A stretch of DNA of 49,772 nucleotides from Azospirillum sp. (GTDB taxonomy: Bacteria > Pseudomonadota > Alphaproteobacteria > CACIAM-22H2), in the NCBI GenBank assembly GCA_020249045.1, contig JADCGK010000196.1:1-49772 (forward strand). The letters are read 5' to 3'. Both the position numbers and the translations under genes were made by a program. Positions 24,198 through 32,060 of this stretch are shown piece by piece; the first letter of the stretch is position 1; every line of letters starts with the position of its first letter. Below the pieces are notes generated by a model. That model saw only the letters and a program-made list of their open reading frames with translations, was not told where the DNA came from and made no database searches.

Positions 24198-25008
24198 TCG
24201 ACCAATCGTAATCGTGGCCGTCGATCCGCGCGAACCCGGCGAGGGCGTCGGCGCGCGCGGGGGCCGCGTGGGCGCGCAAATGCGCGATCACGCCCGCATC
24301 GGTACCCCCGAAATCGGCCTTGAACCATTCGTAGATCGAGGAGACGCGCAAGCGACCGCCATCGATCCGGAACGCCCGCGGATGGGCCACGAACTCGGCG
24401 GCCCCCCGGGCCAGGACCGCCTCGAGATTTGCCGCCGTGACCGCGCGCGGCGGCAGGTTGGGGCAACCGAGCGACGCGCAATTGACCGCGTAGTGGACGC
24501 GCGGATCGTTCCATAGCGGACGCAGGATGCGATGTTCGATGTCGTCGAGGGACAATTCCTCCCCTTCGACGGCGACGGCTTTGCGCCCCCACGGCCCGAC
24601 CGAAAACCAACCCGGTGAAATGCGGATGTCGCGGATGCTCGCAACCGGCCAATGGCGCACGACGATGTCGACGGTCAAGGCGTTGTAAAGATCGATCCAA
24701 AACGCCATCTGCGCGTCGCGTGCGTAGCGGGAGATCGCGATGCCCGCCAGCGCCGTCAGATAGGCGCCCAACGCCGCGCGATCTTCGGGCGAAGCGGCGA
24801 GCGCGTCGTAATCGAACCGCGCGATCCCATCGGCCGCGTCCTTGCGATGGCGGATCAGCAGCGCGTCCCATGCCGAATGATCGACGTCGTGCGTCGCATG
24901 GGGATCGTGCGCGGCCCATCGCGGCCAGGGTTCGGCTTTTGGGGCGGCCATGACGGTTCCCGGCAGGAAAGCGGCGACGGCGGCGGTCAGGACTGCGCGC
25001 CGACGCAT
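24169..25008 (-). CDS. DUF547 domain protein, probably exported
   Basis: A 279-aa protein with an N-terminal signal sequence (MRRRAVLTAAVAAFLPGTVMAAP, likely Tat- or Sec-dependent). The DUF547 core shows MAFWIDLYNALTVDIVVRHW, GPWGRKAVAVEGEELSLDDI, EHRILRPLWNDPRVHYAVNC and ASLGCPNLPPRA. The HYAVNCASxGCP region suggests a Cys-based active site (inference). ATG at 25008 is two bases after the stop of the upstream mercuric-reductase-like gene (25011), so TVP38, oxidoreductase and DUF547 form one operon. The 3' end overlaps rlmI-like by 29 bases. Confidence 0.9.
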   Translation of the reverse strand: MRRRAVLTAAVAAFLPGTVMAAPKAEPWPRWAAHDPHATHDVDHSAWDALLIRHRKDAADGIARFDYDALAASPEDRAALGAYLTALAGIAISRYARDAQMAFWIDLYNALTVDIVVRHWPVASIRDIRISPGWFSVGPWGRKAVAVEGEELSLDDIEHRILRPLWNDPRVHYAVNCASLGCPNLPPRAVTAANLEAVLARGAAEFVAHPRAFRIDGGRLRVSSIYEWFKADFGGTDAGVIAHLRAHAAPARADALAGFARIDGHDYDWSINRARGSAL

Positions 25009-25010
25009 GG

Positions 25011-26417
25011 TCAGAACGGCAAGCGGAAAAGGAAACGCACGAGCTTGCGCGTGCGCGGCGCGAACAGCTTGGTCGCGAACGAAGCGCCGGCCGCGCGTTT
25101 GCCGATCTCCGCGAGCGTGGGATAGGCGACGACCGTCCCGGCCATCGCGGCGAGGCTCAACCCCTTTTCGACGGCGATCGTCCAAGCGCCGATCGCCTCG
25201 CCCGCGCGCGGGGCGACCAACGTCGCCCCCAGGACGCGGCCCTTCGCGTCGGCGACGATCTTCGCCATGCCGTGCGGCGTCGCCTCGGCTTGGGCGCGGT
25301 CGTTCTCGTGCAGCGACCAGCGCGCGAGCCGGAACGCGATCCCCCGGGCGCGCGCGTCGGCCTCGGTGAGCCCCACATGGGCGATCTCGGGATCCGTGAA
25401 GGTGACGCGCGGGATCGCGCGCGGATCGGCTTTGGCGGGAATGCGGAAACACAGGTTCTTGATCGCGATCCCCGCATGCCAGCCGGCGACATGGGTGAAC
25501 TGCAAACCGCCCGCGCAATCGCCGAGGGCCAGGATGTTCCTGGCGGAGGTGCGCAGCCGCGCATCGACCTTGATCCCCTTGGCGTCGAACGCCACGCCGG
25601 CCGCGTCGAGGCCCAGATCCTCGATGTTGGGCTTGCGGCCCGCCGCGACCAGAATGTGGCTCGCCATGATCCGCTCGCCGGTCTCGAGCACGACCGTCGC
25701 GGGCGATTCCGCGCGCGCGATCCCCACCCCTTCGAGCAGGCGCACGCCTTCGCGCGCGAGGGCGTCGCGGACGTGGCCGGCGGCCTCCGGGTCCTCTTTC
25801 GACAGGATCGATGCCGCCCCTTCGATCAACGTCACGCGCGTGCCCAACCGGGCATGCGCCTGGGCGAGTTCGCAGCCGATCGGCCCGCCGCCGATCACGA
25901 CCAGGTGCGCGGGCGCGTGCGCCAGATCGAAGACGGTTTCGTTGGTCAGCGGCGCGCAGTCGGCCAAGCCCGGGATCGGCGGGATCGAGGCCCGGCTGCC
26001 GGTCGCGATCGCCCATTTGCGCGCGGCGTAGCGCGCGCCGTCCGCTTCGACCACGCCCGGGGCGACGAATTTCGCGCGCGCGCGGATCACGCGCACGCCC
26101 AACCCTTCGAAGCGTTCCTGGGAATCGTTGGGTGCGATCGCCGCGATGGCCGCGCGCACATGCGCGCGCACGCGCGCGTAGTCGACGACGAAGCCGCCGG
26201 GCGTGGTCACGCCGAAGCGGTCGGCCATGCGCACCGCATGGGCCGCGTGCGCGGCCGCGATCAGGGCCTTGGACGGCACGCAGCCGTAATTCAGACAATC
26301 CCCGCCCATCGCGTGCGCCTCGAACAGCGCGACTTTGAGGCCGAGTTGCGAAGCGCCCGCGGCCAGCGATAAGCCCGCCGAGCCCGCGCCGATCACGCCG
26401 ATGTCGAACGCGGTCAT
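25011..26417 (-). CDS. FAD-dependent disulfide oxidoreductase, mercuric-reductase-like
   Basis: A 468-aa member of the pyridine nucleotide-disulfide oxidoreductase class I family. It has FAD-binding VIGAGSAGLSLAAGA, the redox pair C41-x4-C46 in GGDCLNYGCVPSKAL, NAD(P)H-binding VIGGGPIGCELAQAHARLG and ILALGDCAGG. The C-terminus reads VAYPTLAEIGKRA, lacking the His of HPT found in glutathione and lipoamide enzymes, as in mercuric reductases. The vicinal CC at the MerA C-terminus is also absent (it ends RFLFRLPF) and there is no N-terminal HMA domain, so Hg(II) is unlikely to be the substrate. The start overlaps the TVP38 stop codon by 4 bases (ATGA). Confidence 0.9.
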   Translation of the reverse strand: MTAFDIGVIGAGSAGLSLAAGASQLGLKVALFEAHAMGGDCLNYGCVPSKALIAAAHAAHAVRMADRFGVTTPGGFVVDYARVRAHVRAAIAAIAPNDSQERFEGLGVRVIRARAKFVAPGVVEADGARYAARKWAIATGSRASIPPIPGLADCAPLTNETVFDLAHAPAHLVVIGGGPIGCELAQAHARLGTRVTLIEGAASILSKEDPEAAGHVRDALAREGVRLLEGVGIARAESPATVVLETGERIMASHILVAAGRKPNIEDLGLDAAGVAFDAKGIKVDARLRTSARNILALGDCAGGLQFTHVAGWHAGIAIKNLCFRIPAKADPRAIPRVTFTDPEIAHVGLTEADARARGIAFRLARWSLHENDRAQAEATPHGMAKIVADAKGRVLGATLVAPRAGEAIGAWTIAVEKGLSLAAMAGTVVAYPTLAEIGKRAAGASFATKLFAPRTRKLVRFLFRLPF

Positions 26418-27124
26418 GGGGTTTCCTTCCGGAATTTGCGCCAAAGCACGGGCAGCATCGCCAGCGCCGCGAGTGCGAGCAACGGCAGCAGCACGGGCGG
26501 CGAGAGAACGATGGACAAGTCGGGGGTCTCGCCGCGGTCGAACACGGCACCCAGCCCCGCCCCGACCGACGCGAAGACGAACGTCGCGGGCAAAATGCCG
26601 AGGAACGTGCCGATCGCGTAGACCCGCAAACTCACGCCCAGAAACGCCGGCGCCAAATTGACCAGGAAAAACGGAAACGCCGGGATCAGACGCAAGACCA
26701 GCAGATAGGACAGCGCGTCGCGCTTGAACCCTTCCTCGAGCTTGCGCAACCCCGGCCCCGCTTTGGCGCGCAAGGTTTCGCCCAACGCGGTTCGCGCCGC
26801 CAGGAACAGAAGCGTCGCCCCCACCGTGGCGCCGACGACCGCCGCAAGACCACCCAGCCACGTGCCGAACAGAAACCCGCCGGTCAACGTCGCCACCGCC
26901 CCGCCCGGCAGCGACAACGCCACGATGGCGATATAGGCGAGCACATAGGCTGCCAGCGCCAGGCCGGCGTTCGTCGTCGTCCAGGCGAGCAACCGCGCGC
27001 GATTTTCGGCGAGCGCATCGAAGCTGAGATAAGCATGCAACCCCGAAAGATAGGCCAACGACACCGATGCCAGGATCACGACGACCGGCAAAAAGCGCAG
27101 CCAAAGGGGACGGGTTCGGGACAT
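26414..27124 (-). CDS. TVP38/TMEM64-family (VTT domain) inner-membrane protein
   Basis: A 236-aa polytopic membrane protein of the DedA/VTT superfamily. An N-terminal helix lies at about 9-27, followed by several helices including SLPGGAVATLTGGFLFGTWLGG (the conserved re-entrant region with G-x-x-FG) and RLIPAFPFFLVNLAPAFLG. These proteins act as lipid scramblases or transporters. Its C-terminus ends in a basic RKFRKETP. It is followed with an ATGA overlap by the oxidoreductase gene, a frequent pairing of unknown purpose. Confidence 0.92.
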   Translation of the reverse strand: MSRTRPLWLRFLPVVVILASVSLAYLSGLHAYLSFDALAENRARLLAWTTTNAGLALAAYVLAYIAIVALSLPGGAVATLTGGFLFGTWLGGLAAVVGATVGATLLFLAARTALGETLRAKAGPGLRKLEEGFKRDALSYLLVLRLIPAFPFFLVNLAPAFLGVSLRVYAIGTFLGILPATFVFASVGAGLGAVFDRGETPDLSIVLSPPVLLPLLALAALAMLPVLWRKFRKETP

Positions 27125-27231
27125 GGATGGGTTCCTTCGCCGGACGGGTTCGCCGCCCGGTCCGCTAAAGTTACCCTAACCCCCGGAAATCCGTCGGAAA
27201 TTCCGGGGCTCTCGCGACGCAAAACGGTCGA

Positions 27232-27260
27232 TTGACGGACCCCGGGTGGCTTTGTATAAC
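27232..27260 (+). promoter_or_regulatory. rpmH operon promoter, sigma-70 type
   Basis: TTGACG (27232-27237) and TATAAC (27255-27260) with an ideal 17-base spacer, about 40 bases before the rpmH start. This is the best promoter match seen in the window. An 8-bp inverted repeat CCCCGGAA/TTCCGGGG (27181-27208) lies upstream. Confidence 0.8.
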
Positions 27261-27300
27261 CCCCACCTCGTTTTGGCCGGAAATTCCTGGAGTTAAGCCC

Positions 27301-27435
27301 GTGAAGCGCACTTATCAGCCCAGCAAGCTCATCCGCAAGCGGCGGCACGGCTTCCGGACGCGCATGGCCACGGTCGGCGGCCGCAAGGTTTTGCAGCGTC
27401 GCCGTGCCAAGGGCCGCAAGCGCCTGTCGGCCTGA
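27301..27435 (+). CDS. rpmH: 50S ribosomal protein L34
   Basis: The complete 44-aa L34: [20 protein letters not shown] followed by [24 protein letters not shown]. It starts at GTG after CTGGAG. It is the first gene of the rpmH-rnpA-yidD-yidC-yihA-argB cluster, with a near-consensus promoter just upstream. dnaA is not adjacent, as usual in alphaproteobacteria. Confidence 0.98.
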   Translation: MKRTYQPSKLIRKRRHGFRTRMATVGGRKVLQRRRAKGRKRLSA

Positions 27436-27491
27436 AGCCGTCCCGGCCGCACGGCCGGTCCCTTCTCCGATCCGGCGTGGGTGAGAGCCGC

Positions 27492-27857
27492 ATGTCCCAG
27501 ACGCCGGCGACCATCGCGACACGACGCCTGAAGCAACGCGCGGAATTCCTCGCGGTGGCCGACGCGCGCCGCAAATGCGCCGTGCATGGTTTGGTGCTGC
27601 AAGGCCGGCCGCGCGGCGACGGCGCCTCGGCGATCGGCATCGGGTTCACCGCCACGCGCAAAATCGGCGGCGCCGTCGTGCGCAACCGCGCACGCCGGCG
27701 CTTGCGCGAAGCCGCACGGGCGGCATTGGCGGCCAAAGGCCAAGCCGGGTGGGATTACGTCGCCATCGCGCGCGGCGAGACGGGTGCGCGCCCGTTCGCC
27801 GAATTGGTTTCGGATTTCGAGCGCGCGCTGGCCAAGCTCGCCAAAGGTCCGGCATGA
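27492..27857 (+). CDS. rnpA: ribonuclease P protein component
   Basis: The basic protein subunit of RNase P, which assists the RNA subunit in 5' processing of tRNA. The protein (about 121 aa) starts MSQTPATIATRRLKQRAEFL. The family motif is GFTATRKIGGAVVRNRARRRLREAAR, with the RNR loop that binds pre-tRNA. ATG at 27492 is preferred to an upstream GTG at 27477. The stop overlaps the start of yidD by 4 bases (ATGA), indicating translational coupling. Confidence 0.96.
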   Translation: MSQTPATIATRRLKQRAEFLAVADARRKCAVHGLVLQGRPRGDGASAIGIGFTATRKIGGAVVRNRARRRLREAARAALAAKGQAGWDYVAIARGETGARPFAELVSDFERALAKLAKGPA

Positions 27858-28093
27858 TCGCCCGGGTTCTCGACGCGGCGGTCGTCGCCTATCAATGGAC
27901 GCTGCGCCCGGTGCTCGGCGCCAATTGCCGCTTCCTGCCCAGCTGTTCGGACTACGCGCGCGAAGCGCTGGCCGAACACGGGGCCGCACGCGGCACCTGG
28001 CTCGCCGCGCGGCGCGTCTGCCGTTGCCATCCCTGGGGCGGGTTCGGTTTCGATCCCGTCCCGCCCAAGCCCCAAACGCCGCCGAATTTCTAG
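27854..28093 (+). CDS. yidD: membrane protein insertion efficiency factor YidD
   Basis: A 79-aa small protein associated with the inner membrane that aids YidC-dependent insertion. The family signature is ANCRFLPSCSDYAREALAEHG with conserved cysteines, followed by RRVCRCHPWGGFGFDPVP. It starts inside the rnpA stop codon and precedes yidC by 15 bases. Length is normal. Confidence 0.97.
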   Translation: MIARVLDAAVVAYQWTLRPVLGANCRFLPSCSDYAREALAEHGAARGTWLAARRVCRCHPWGGFGFDPVPPKPQTPPNF

Positions 28094-28108
28094 GACGCCA
28101 CACCGACC

Positions 28109-29908
28109 ATGCAATTCGACAACAAGAACCTCTGGGTCGCGATCGCGCTTTCGCTGGCGATCGTTCTCGGTTTCGAGTTCCTCTGGAACCAGCCGCGCAT
28201 CCAGCGCGAACGCGCGCTCGAAGCCGAGCGCCGCGCGAGCGCCGAAATGGCGCAAGTGCCGCAAAGCGGCGCGCCCGCCCCCGTGCCGGTCCAAGGCGCC
28301 GGCGCCCCGCCCGCACCCGGCTCGGTCGCCGCCAATCTGACCGCGGCACCCAACCCCGACCGTGCGGGCATCCTGTCGCAGGCGCCGCGCGTGCGCATCG
28401 AAGGCCCGGGCCTGGAAGGTTCGATCCTGCTGCAAGGCGGGTTGATCGACGACCTCAAGCTCGTCAACTACCGCCAGACGGTGGACCGCACCTCGCCGCC
28501 GGTGGTGTTGCTGTCCCCGCGCGGCGCGCCCGACACCTATTTTGCCGAGACCGGCTGGGTCGCGGCGTCCGGCACGCCGCTGCTGCCGACGCAAGACACG
28601 CTGTGGACGGCCGACCGCACGACGCTGTCCCCGGGCAATCCGGTGACGCTGCGCTGGGACAACGGCCAAGGTCTGCAGTTCGAACGGCGCATCTCGCTCG
28701 ACGACACCTATTTCTTCCGCATCGACCAGCGCGTGACCAATTCGGGCGCCGCGCCGGTGTCGCTGCACGCCTATTCGCTCGCCAGCCGCTTCGGCACGCC
28801 CGCGCTCGCCGGCTACTACATTCTGCACGAAGGTCCGATCGGCGTGTTCGGCGACAAACTGCAGGAGCCGGAATACAAGGATCTGCGCGAGAAGCGCACC
28901 ATCGCCCAGCAAAGCCGCGGCGGCTGGATTGGCATGGTCGACAAATACTGGCTCGTTGCCCTCGTGCCCGAACAGAACCGCGAAGTCACCGCGCGCTTCA
29001 CCTGGTCGCTGGCCGGCGGCCAGGACCGCTATCAGGTCGATTATCTGGGCCCGGTTTCGGCCGTCGCGCCCGGCCAGTCGGCCGAATACACGACCCGTCT
29101 GTTCGCGGGCGCCAAGGAAGTGCATCTGCTCGACCGCTACGCCGAGCGCTACGCGATCCCGCTGTTCGACCGCGCGATCGATTTCGGCTGGTTCTATTTC
29201 ATGACCAAGCCGATGTTCCTGGCGCTCGATTGGCTGGGCAAGGTGACCGGCAATTTCGGCGTGGCGATCATCCTGTTCACGATCGCGATCAAGATCCTGT
29301 TCTTCCCCCTCGCCAACAAGTCCTACAAGGCGATGGCGAAGATGAAGCTGCTCCAGCCCGAAATGGAGAAGCTGAAGGAGAAGTTCGGCGAAGACCGCCA
29401 GCGCATGAGCCAGGAGATGATGCAGCTCTACAAGCGCGCGGGCGCCAATCCGCTGTCGGGCTGCCTGCCGATCCTGGTGCAGATTCCGGTCTTCTTCGCG
29501 CTCTACAAGGTGCTGTTCGTCACCATCGAAATGCGCCACGCGCCGTTCTTCGGCTGGATCCAGGATCTTTCGGCGCACGATCCGACGTCGCTGTTCAACC
29601 TGTTCGGCCTGATCCCGTGGGACGTGCCGCAATTCCTGGAGATCGGCGTGTGGCCCATCGTCATGGGCGTCACGATGTATCTGCAGCAGAAGCTGAACCC
29701 GCAGCCCGTCGATCCGATCCAGGCCAAGATCTTCCTGACGCTGCCCTTCGTGTTCACGGTCATGCTGGCCTCGTTCCCGGCCGGCCTCGTGATCTACTGG
29801 GCGGTCAACAACGCGCTGTCGATCCTGCAGCAATGGCTGATCATGCGCAGCCTCGCGGGCACGCCGCTGGCCCCGCCGGGCAAGGGCCCGGCCAAGGAGA
29901 AATCCTGA
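28109..29908 (+). CDS. yidC: membrane protein insertase YidC
   Basis: A 599-aa inner-membrane insertase of the Gram-negative type. It has an N-terminal anchor helix (about residues 8-25, LWVAIALSLAIVLGFEFLW), a Pro/Ala-rich linker, a large periplasmic beta-sandwich domain (about 85-345) and the conserved five-helix core (about 360-580), including FGVAIILFTIAIKILFFPL, LYKRAGANPLSGCLPILVQI and PVFFALYKVL. It works with SecYEG or alone. The next gene (yihA) begins at or before the yidC stop codon. Confidence 0.98.
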   Translation: MQFDNKNLWVAIALSLAIVLGFEFLWNQPRIQRERALEAERRASAEMAQVPQSGAPAPVPVQGAGAPPAPGSVAANLTAAPNPDRAGILSQAPRVRIEGPGLEGSILLQGGLIDDLKLVNYRQTVDRTSPPVVLLSPRGAPDTYFAETGWVAASGTPLLPTQDTLWTADRTTLSPGNPVTLRWDNGQGLQFERRISLDDTYFFRIDQRVTNSGAAPVSLHAYSLASRFGTPALAGYYILHEGPIGVFGDKLQEPEYKDLREKRTIAQQSRGGWIGMVDKYWLVALVPEQNREVTARFTWSLAGGQDRYQVDYLGPVSAVAPGQSAEYTTRLFAGAKEVHLLDRYAERYAIPLFDRAIDFGWFYFMTKPMFLALDWLGKVTGNFGVAIILFTIAIKILFFPLANKSYKAMAKMKLLQPEMEKLKEKFGEDRQRMSQEMMQLYKRAGANPLSGCLPILVQIPVFFALYKVLFVTIEMRHAPFFGWIQDLSAHDPTSLFNLFGLIPWDVPQFLEIGVWPIVMGVTMYLQQKLNPQPVDPIQAKIFLTLPFVFTVMLASFPAGLVIYWAVNNALSILQQWLIMRSLAGTPLAPPGKGPAKEKS

Positions 29909-30534
29909 CCCCCGAAGCGGCCGAGGCGGCGCGCCGCCTGTTCGTCGGCCCTTGCGAGTTTCTCGCCGGGGCCGCGACGCTCGACGCCATCCCGGCGCCC
30001 GCCTTGCCGGAGGTGGCGCTCGCCGGCCGTTCGAACGTCGGCAAGTCGAGCCTGATCAACGCGCTGACCGGCCGGGGAAACACGGCGCGCGTCTCCAAAC
30101 ATCCGGGCCGCACGCAGCAGCTCAATTTCTTCGGCTTGTCGAACCGGCTCGGCCTCGTGGACATGCCCGGCTACGGCTATGCGGCCGTCTCCAAGGGAAC
30201 GAAGAAGGTCTGGAACGACCTCATCGTGCGCTTCCTGCGCGGCCGGCCCACGTTGCGCCGCGCGCTGGTGCTGGTGGATTCGCGCCACGGCATCAAGGAC
30301 AGCGACCGCCAAGTCTTCGACCTGCTCGACGAGGCGGCCGTGACGTGGCAGCTGGTGCTGACCAAGTGCGATGCGCTGGGCAAGGCGGGGCTCGAGGAGC
30401 GCATCGCGGGATGCGCGGCCGAGATCGGCAAGCGCCCGGCGGCGCACCCCGTCATCGTTCCGACATCCGCCGAGAAGAATCTCGGCATCGAGACGCTGCG
30501 CGAGGAACTCGCCGGCCTCGCGAAGCCCGCGTGA
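29905..30534 (+). CDS. yihA: ribosome biogenesis GTPase YihA/YsxC (EngB)
   Basis: A GTPase needed for assembly of the 50S subunit. G1 is GRSNVGKSS, the G2 region follows in [16 protein letters not shown]3 is DMPGYG and G4 is TKCD; SAEK near the end is G5-like. The start is unclear. The best Shine-Dalgarno (AAGGAG, 29894-29899) is five bases before CTG at 29905, giving 209 aa and a 4-base overlap with the yidC stop (CTGA). An in-frame ATG at 29833 would add 24 low-complexity residues and overlap yidC by 76 bases with no clear ribosome site. Family N-termini of similar length support the CTG start. Confidence 0.95.
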   Translation: MTPEAAEAARRLFVGPCEFLAGAATLDAIPAPALPEVALAGRSNVGKSSLINALTGRGNTARVSKHPGRTQQLNFFGLSNRLGLVDMPGYGYAAVSKGTKKVWNDLIVRFLRGRPTLRRALVLVDSRHGIKDSDRQVFDLLDEAAVTWQLVLTKCDALGKAGLEERIAGCAAEIGKRPAAHPVIVPTSAEKNLGIETLREELAGLAKPA

Positions 30535-30580
30535 ACCCGCTATAAGCCCTCCCCAGTTTCGCGCAACCGGGACCCCGACC

Positions 30581-31474
30581 ATGGACCTGCCCAACGATCC
30601 GCAACTGACCGCGACGCTGCTTTCCGAAGCGTTGCCCTACATGCGCCGCTACGCGAACAAGACCATCGTCGTGAAATACGGCGGTCACGCGATGGGCGAC
30701 GAGAAGGTCGCCGCCGATTTCGCGCGCGACGTGGTGCTGATGAAGCAGGTCGGCATCAACCCGGTCGTCGTGCACGGCGGCGGCCCCCAGATCGCCAGGA
30801 TGCTCGAACGGCTGAAGGTCAAAAGCGAGTTCATCGACGGCCTGCGCGTGACCGACGCCGCGACCGTCGAGATCGTCGAGATGGTGCTGTCGGGCGCCAT
30901 CAACAAGGAGATCGTCGCGACCATCAACCGCGCGGGCGGCCGGGCCGTCGGCCTGTCGGGCAAGGACGCGAACTTCATGATCGCGCGCAAGGTGACGCGC
31001 ACCAAGAAGGATCCGGATTCGAACATCGAACGCGTGCTCGATCTCGGCTTCGTGGGCGATCCCCACAAGATCGATCCGACGTTCCTGGAGGGCTTCGCGA
31101 AATCCGACATCATTCCGGTCGTGGCGCCCATCGGCGTGGGCGAAGCGGGCGAAACCTTCAACATCAACGCCGACACGGTGGCCGGCGCCATCGCGGGGGC
31201 GCTGAAGGCCGAACGCCTGCTGCTGCTCACCGACGTGAAGGGCGTGCTCGACAAGGACAAGAACCTGATGCCCGAGCTGACGGCCGCCAAGGTGCGCGCG
31301 CTGATCGCCGACGGCACGATCTCGGGCGGCATGATCCCCAAAGTCGAAACCTGCCTGCTCGCGGTCGACCGCGGCGTGAAGGGGGCGATCATCATGGATG
31401 GCCGCGTGCGCCATTCGATCCTGCTCGAGGTCTTCACCGACAAGGGCGTCGGCACGATGATCGTGGGCGACTGA
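30581..31474 (+). CDS. argB: acetylglutamate kinase
   Basis: A 297-aa amino-acid kinase phosphorylating N-acetylglutamate, the second step of arginine synthesis. It has [14 protein letters not shown] (phosphate-binding Lys), [17 protein letters not shown] (substrate-binding loop), [18 protein letters not shown] and [21 protein letters not shown] (nucleotide site), and [15 protein letters not shown]. The ATG at 30581 follows a 46-base gap from yihA. Length and order are standard for alphaproteobacterial ArgB, which is usually arginine-inhibited. Confidence 0.97.
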   Translation: MDLPNDPQLTATLLSEALPYMRRYANKTIVVKYGGHAMGDEKVAADFARDVVLMKQVGINPVVVHGGGPQIARMLERLKVKSEFIDGLRVTDAATVEIVEMVLSGAINKEIVATINRAGGRAVGLSGKDANFMIARKVTRTKKDPDSNIERVLDLGFVGDPHKIDPTFLEGFAKSDIIPVVAPIGVGEAGETFNINADTVAGAIAGALKAERLLLLTDVKGVLDKDKNLMPELTAAKVRALIADGTISGGMIPKVETCLLAVDRGVKGAIIMDGRVRHSILLEVFTDKGVGTMIVGD

Positions 31475-31478
31475 CCTT

Positions 31479-32057
31479 GTGCTCGAACGGCTCTACGATC
31501 GGCTGATCGAAGCCTCGCGCAGGCGCCACGCGCCCGCCGTCATGGCGGCGATATCCTTCGCGGACTCGTCGTTCTTTCCCGTCCCGCCGCATCCGTTCCT
31601 CGCGGCGCTGATCATGGCCGACCGCGCGCGCGCCTATCGCTGGGCGACGCTGTGCACGCTCGCCTCCGTCCTCGGCGCGTTCCTCGGCTACGCGATCGGC
31701 GATCTGCTTTTCGACACGGTCGGCCTCTGGCTCGTCCGCACCTACGGCTACGAGGGGCATCTGGAGTCGTTCCGGGCGCTGTTCGCGCAATGGGGCTTCT
31801 GGCTGATCGCGGGAAAAGGCCTGACGCCGATCCCGTTCAAGATCGTCACCATCGGCGCGGGCCTCGCGCAATATCCGCTGCTACCCTTCTTCGCGGCGAG
31901 CGTACTGGCGCGCGGGGTCCAGTTCTACGCGATGGCCTGGCTGCTCAAGCACCAGGGCTCGGTGATCGAGCGCTGGTTCCGACGCTACGCCCGGCCGATC
32001 GGCTGGGCCGCCGCCGCCATGCTCGTCGCCGCCATCGCGTGGCTGGCGCTGCGCTGA
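31479..32057 (+). CDS. YqaA/DedA-like (VTT domain) inner-membrane protein
   Basis: A 192-aa polytopic protein of the VTT/DedA superfamily, YqaA subgroup. The signature region is ISFADSSFFPVPPHPFLAAL, and GKGLTPIPFKIVTIGAGLAQ is the second conserved re-entrant segment. About five membrane helices are predicted. It starts at GTG four bases after the argB stop. Its stop is 3 bases from the stop of the convergent giant repeat gene. Function is probably in lipid translocation or membrane homeostasis (family inference). Confidence 0.88.
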   Translation: MLERLYDRLIEASRRRHAPAVMAAISFADSSFFPVPPHPFLAALIMADRARAYRWATLCTLASVLGAFLGYAIGDLLFDTVGLWLVRTYGYEGHLESFRALFAQWGFWLIAGKGLTPIPFKIVTIGAGLAQYPLLPFFAASVLARGVQFYAMAWLLKHQGSVIERWFRRYARPIGWAAAAMLVAAIAWLALR

Positions 32058-32060
32058 GCG

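Noticed and set aside
25011-26417. Mercury resistance (merA)
   Set aside because: No HMA domain, no C-terminal Cys pair, and no other mer genes. Only the overall fold matches.
27181-27208. CCCCGGAA/TTCCGGGG hairpin as terminator
   Set aside because: No T-run on either side. It lies upstream of the rpmH promoter.
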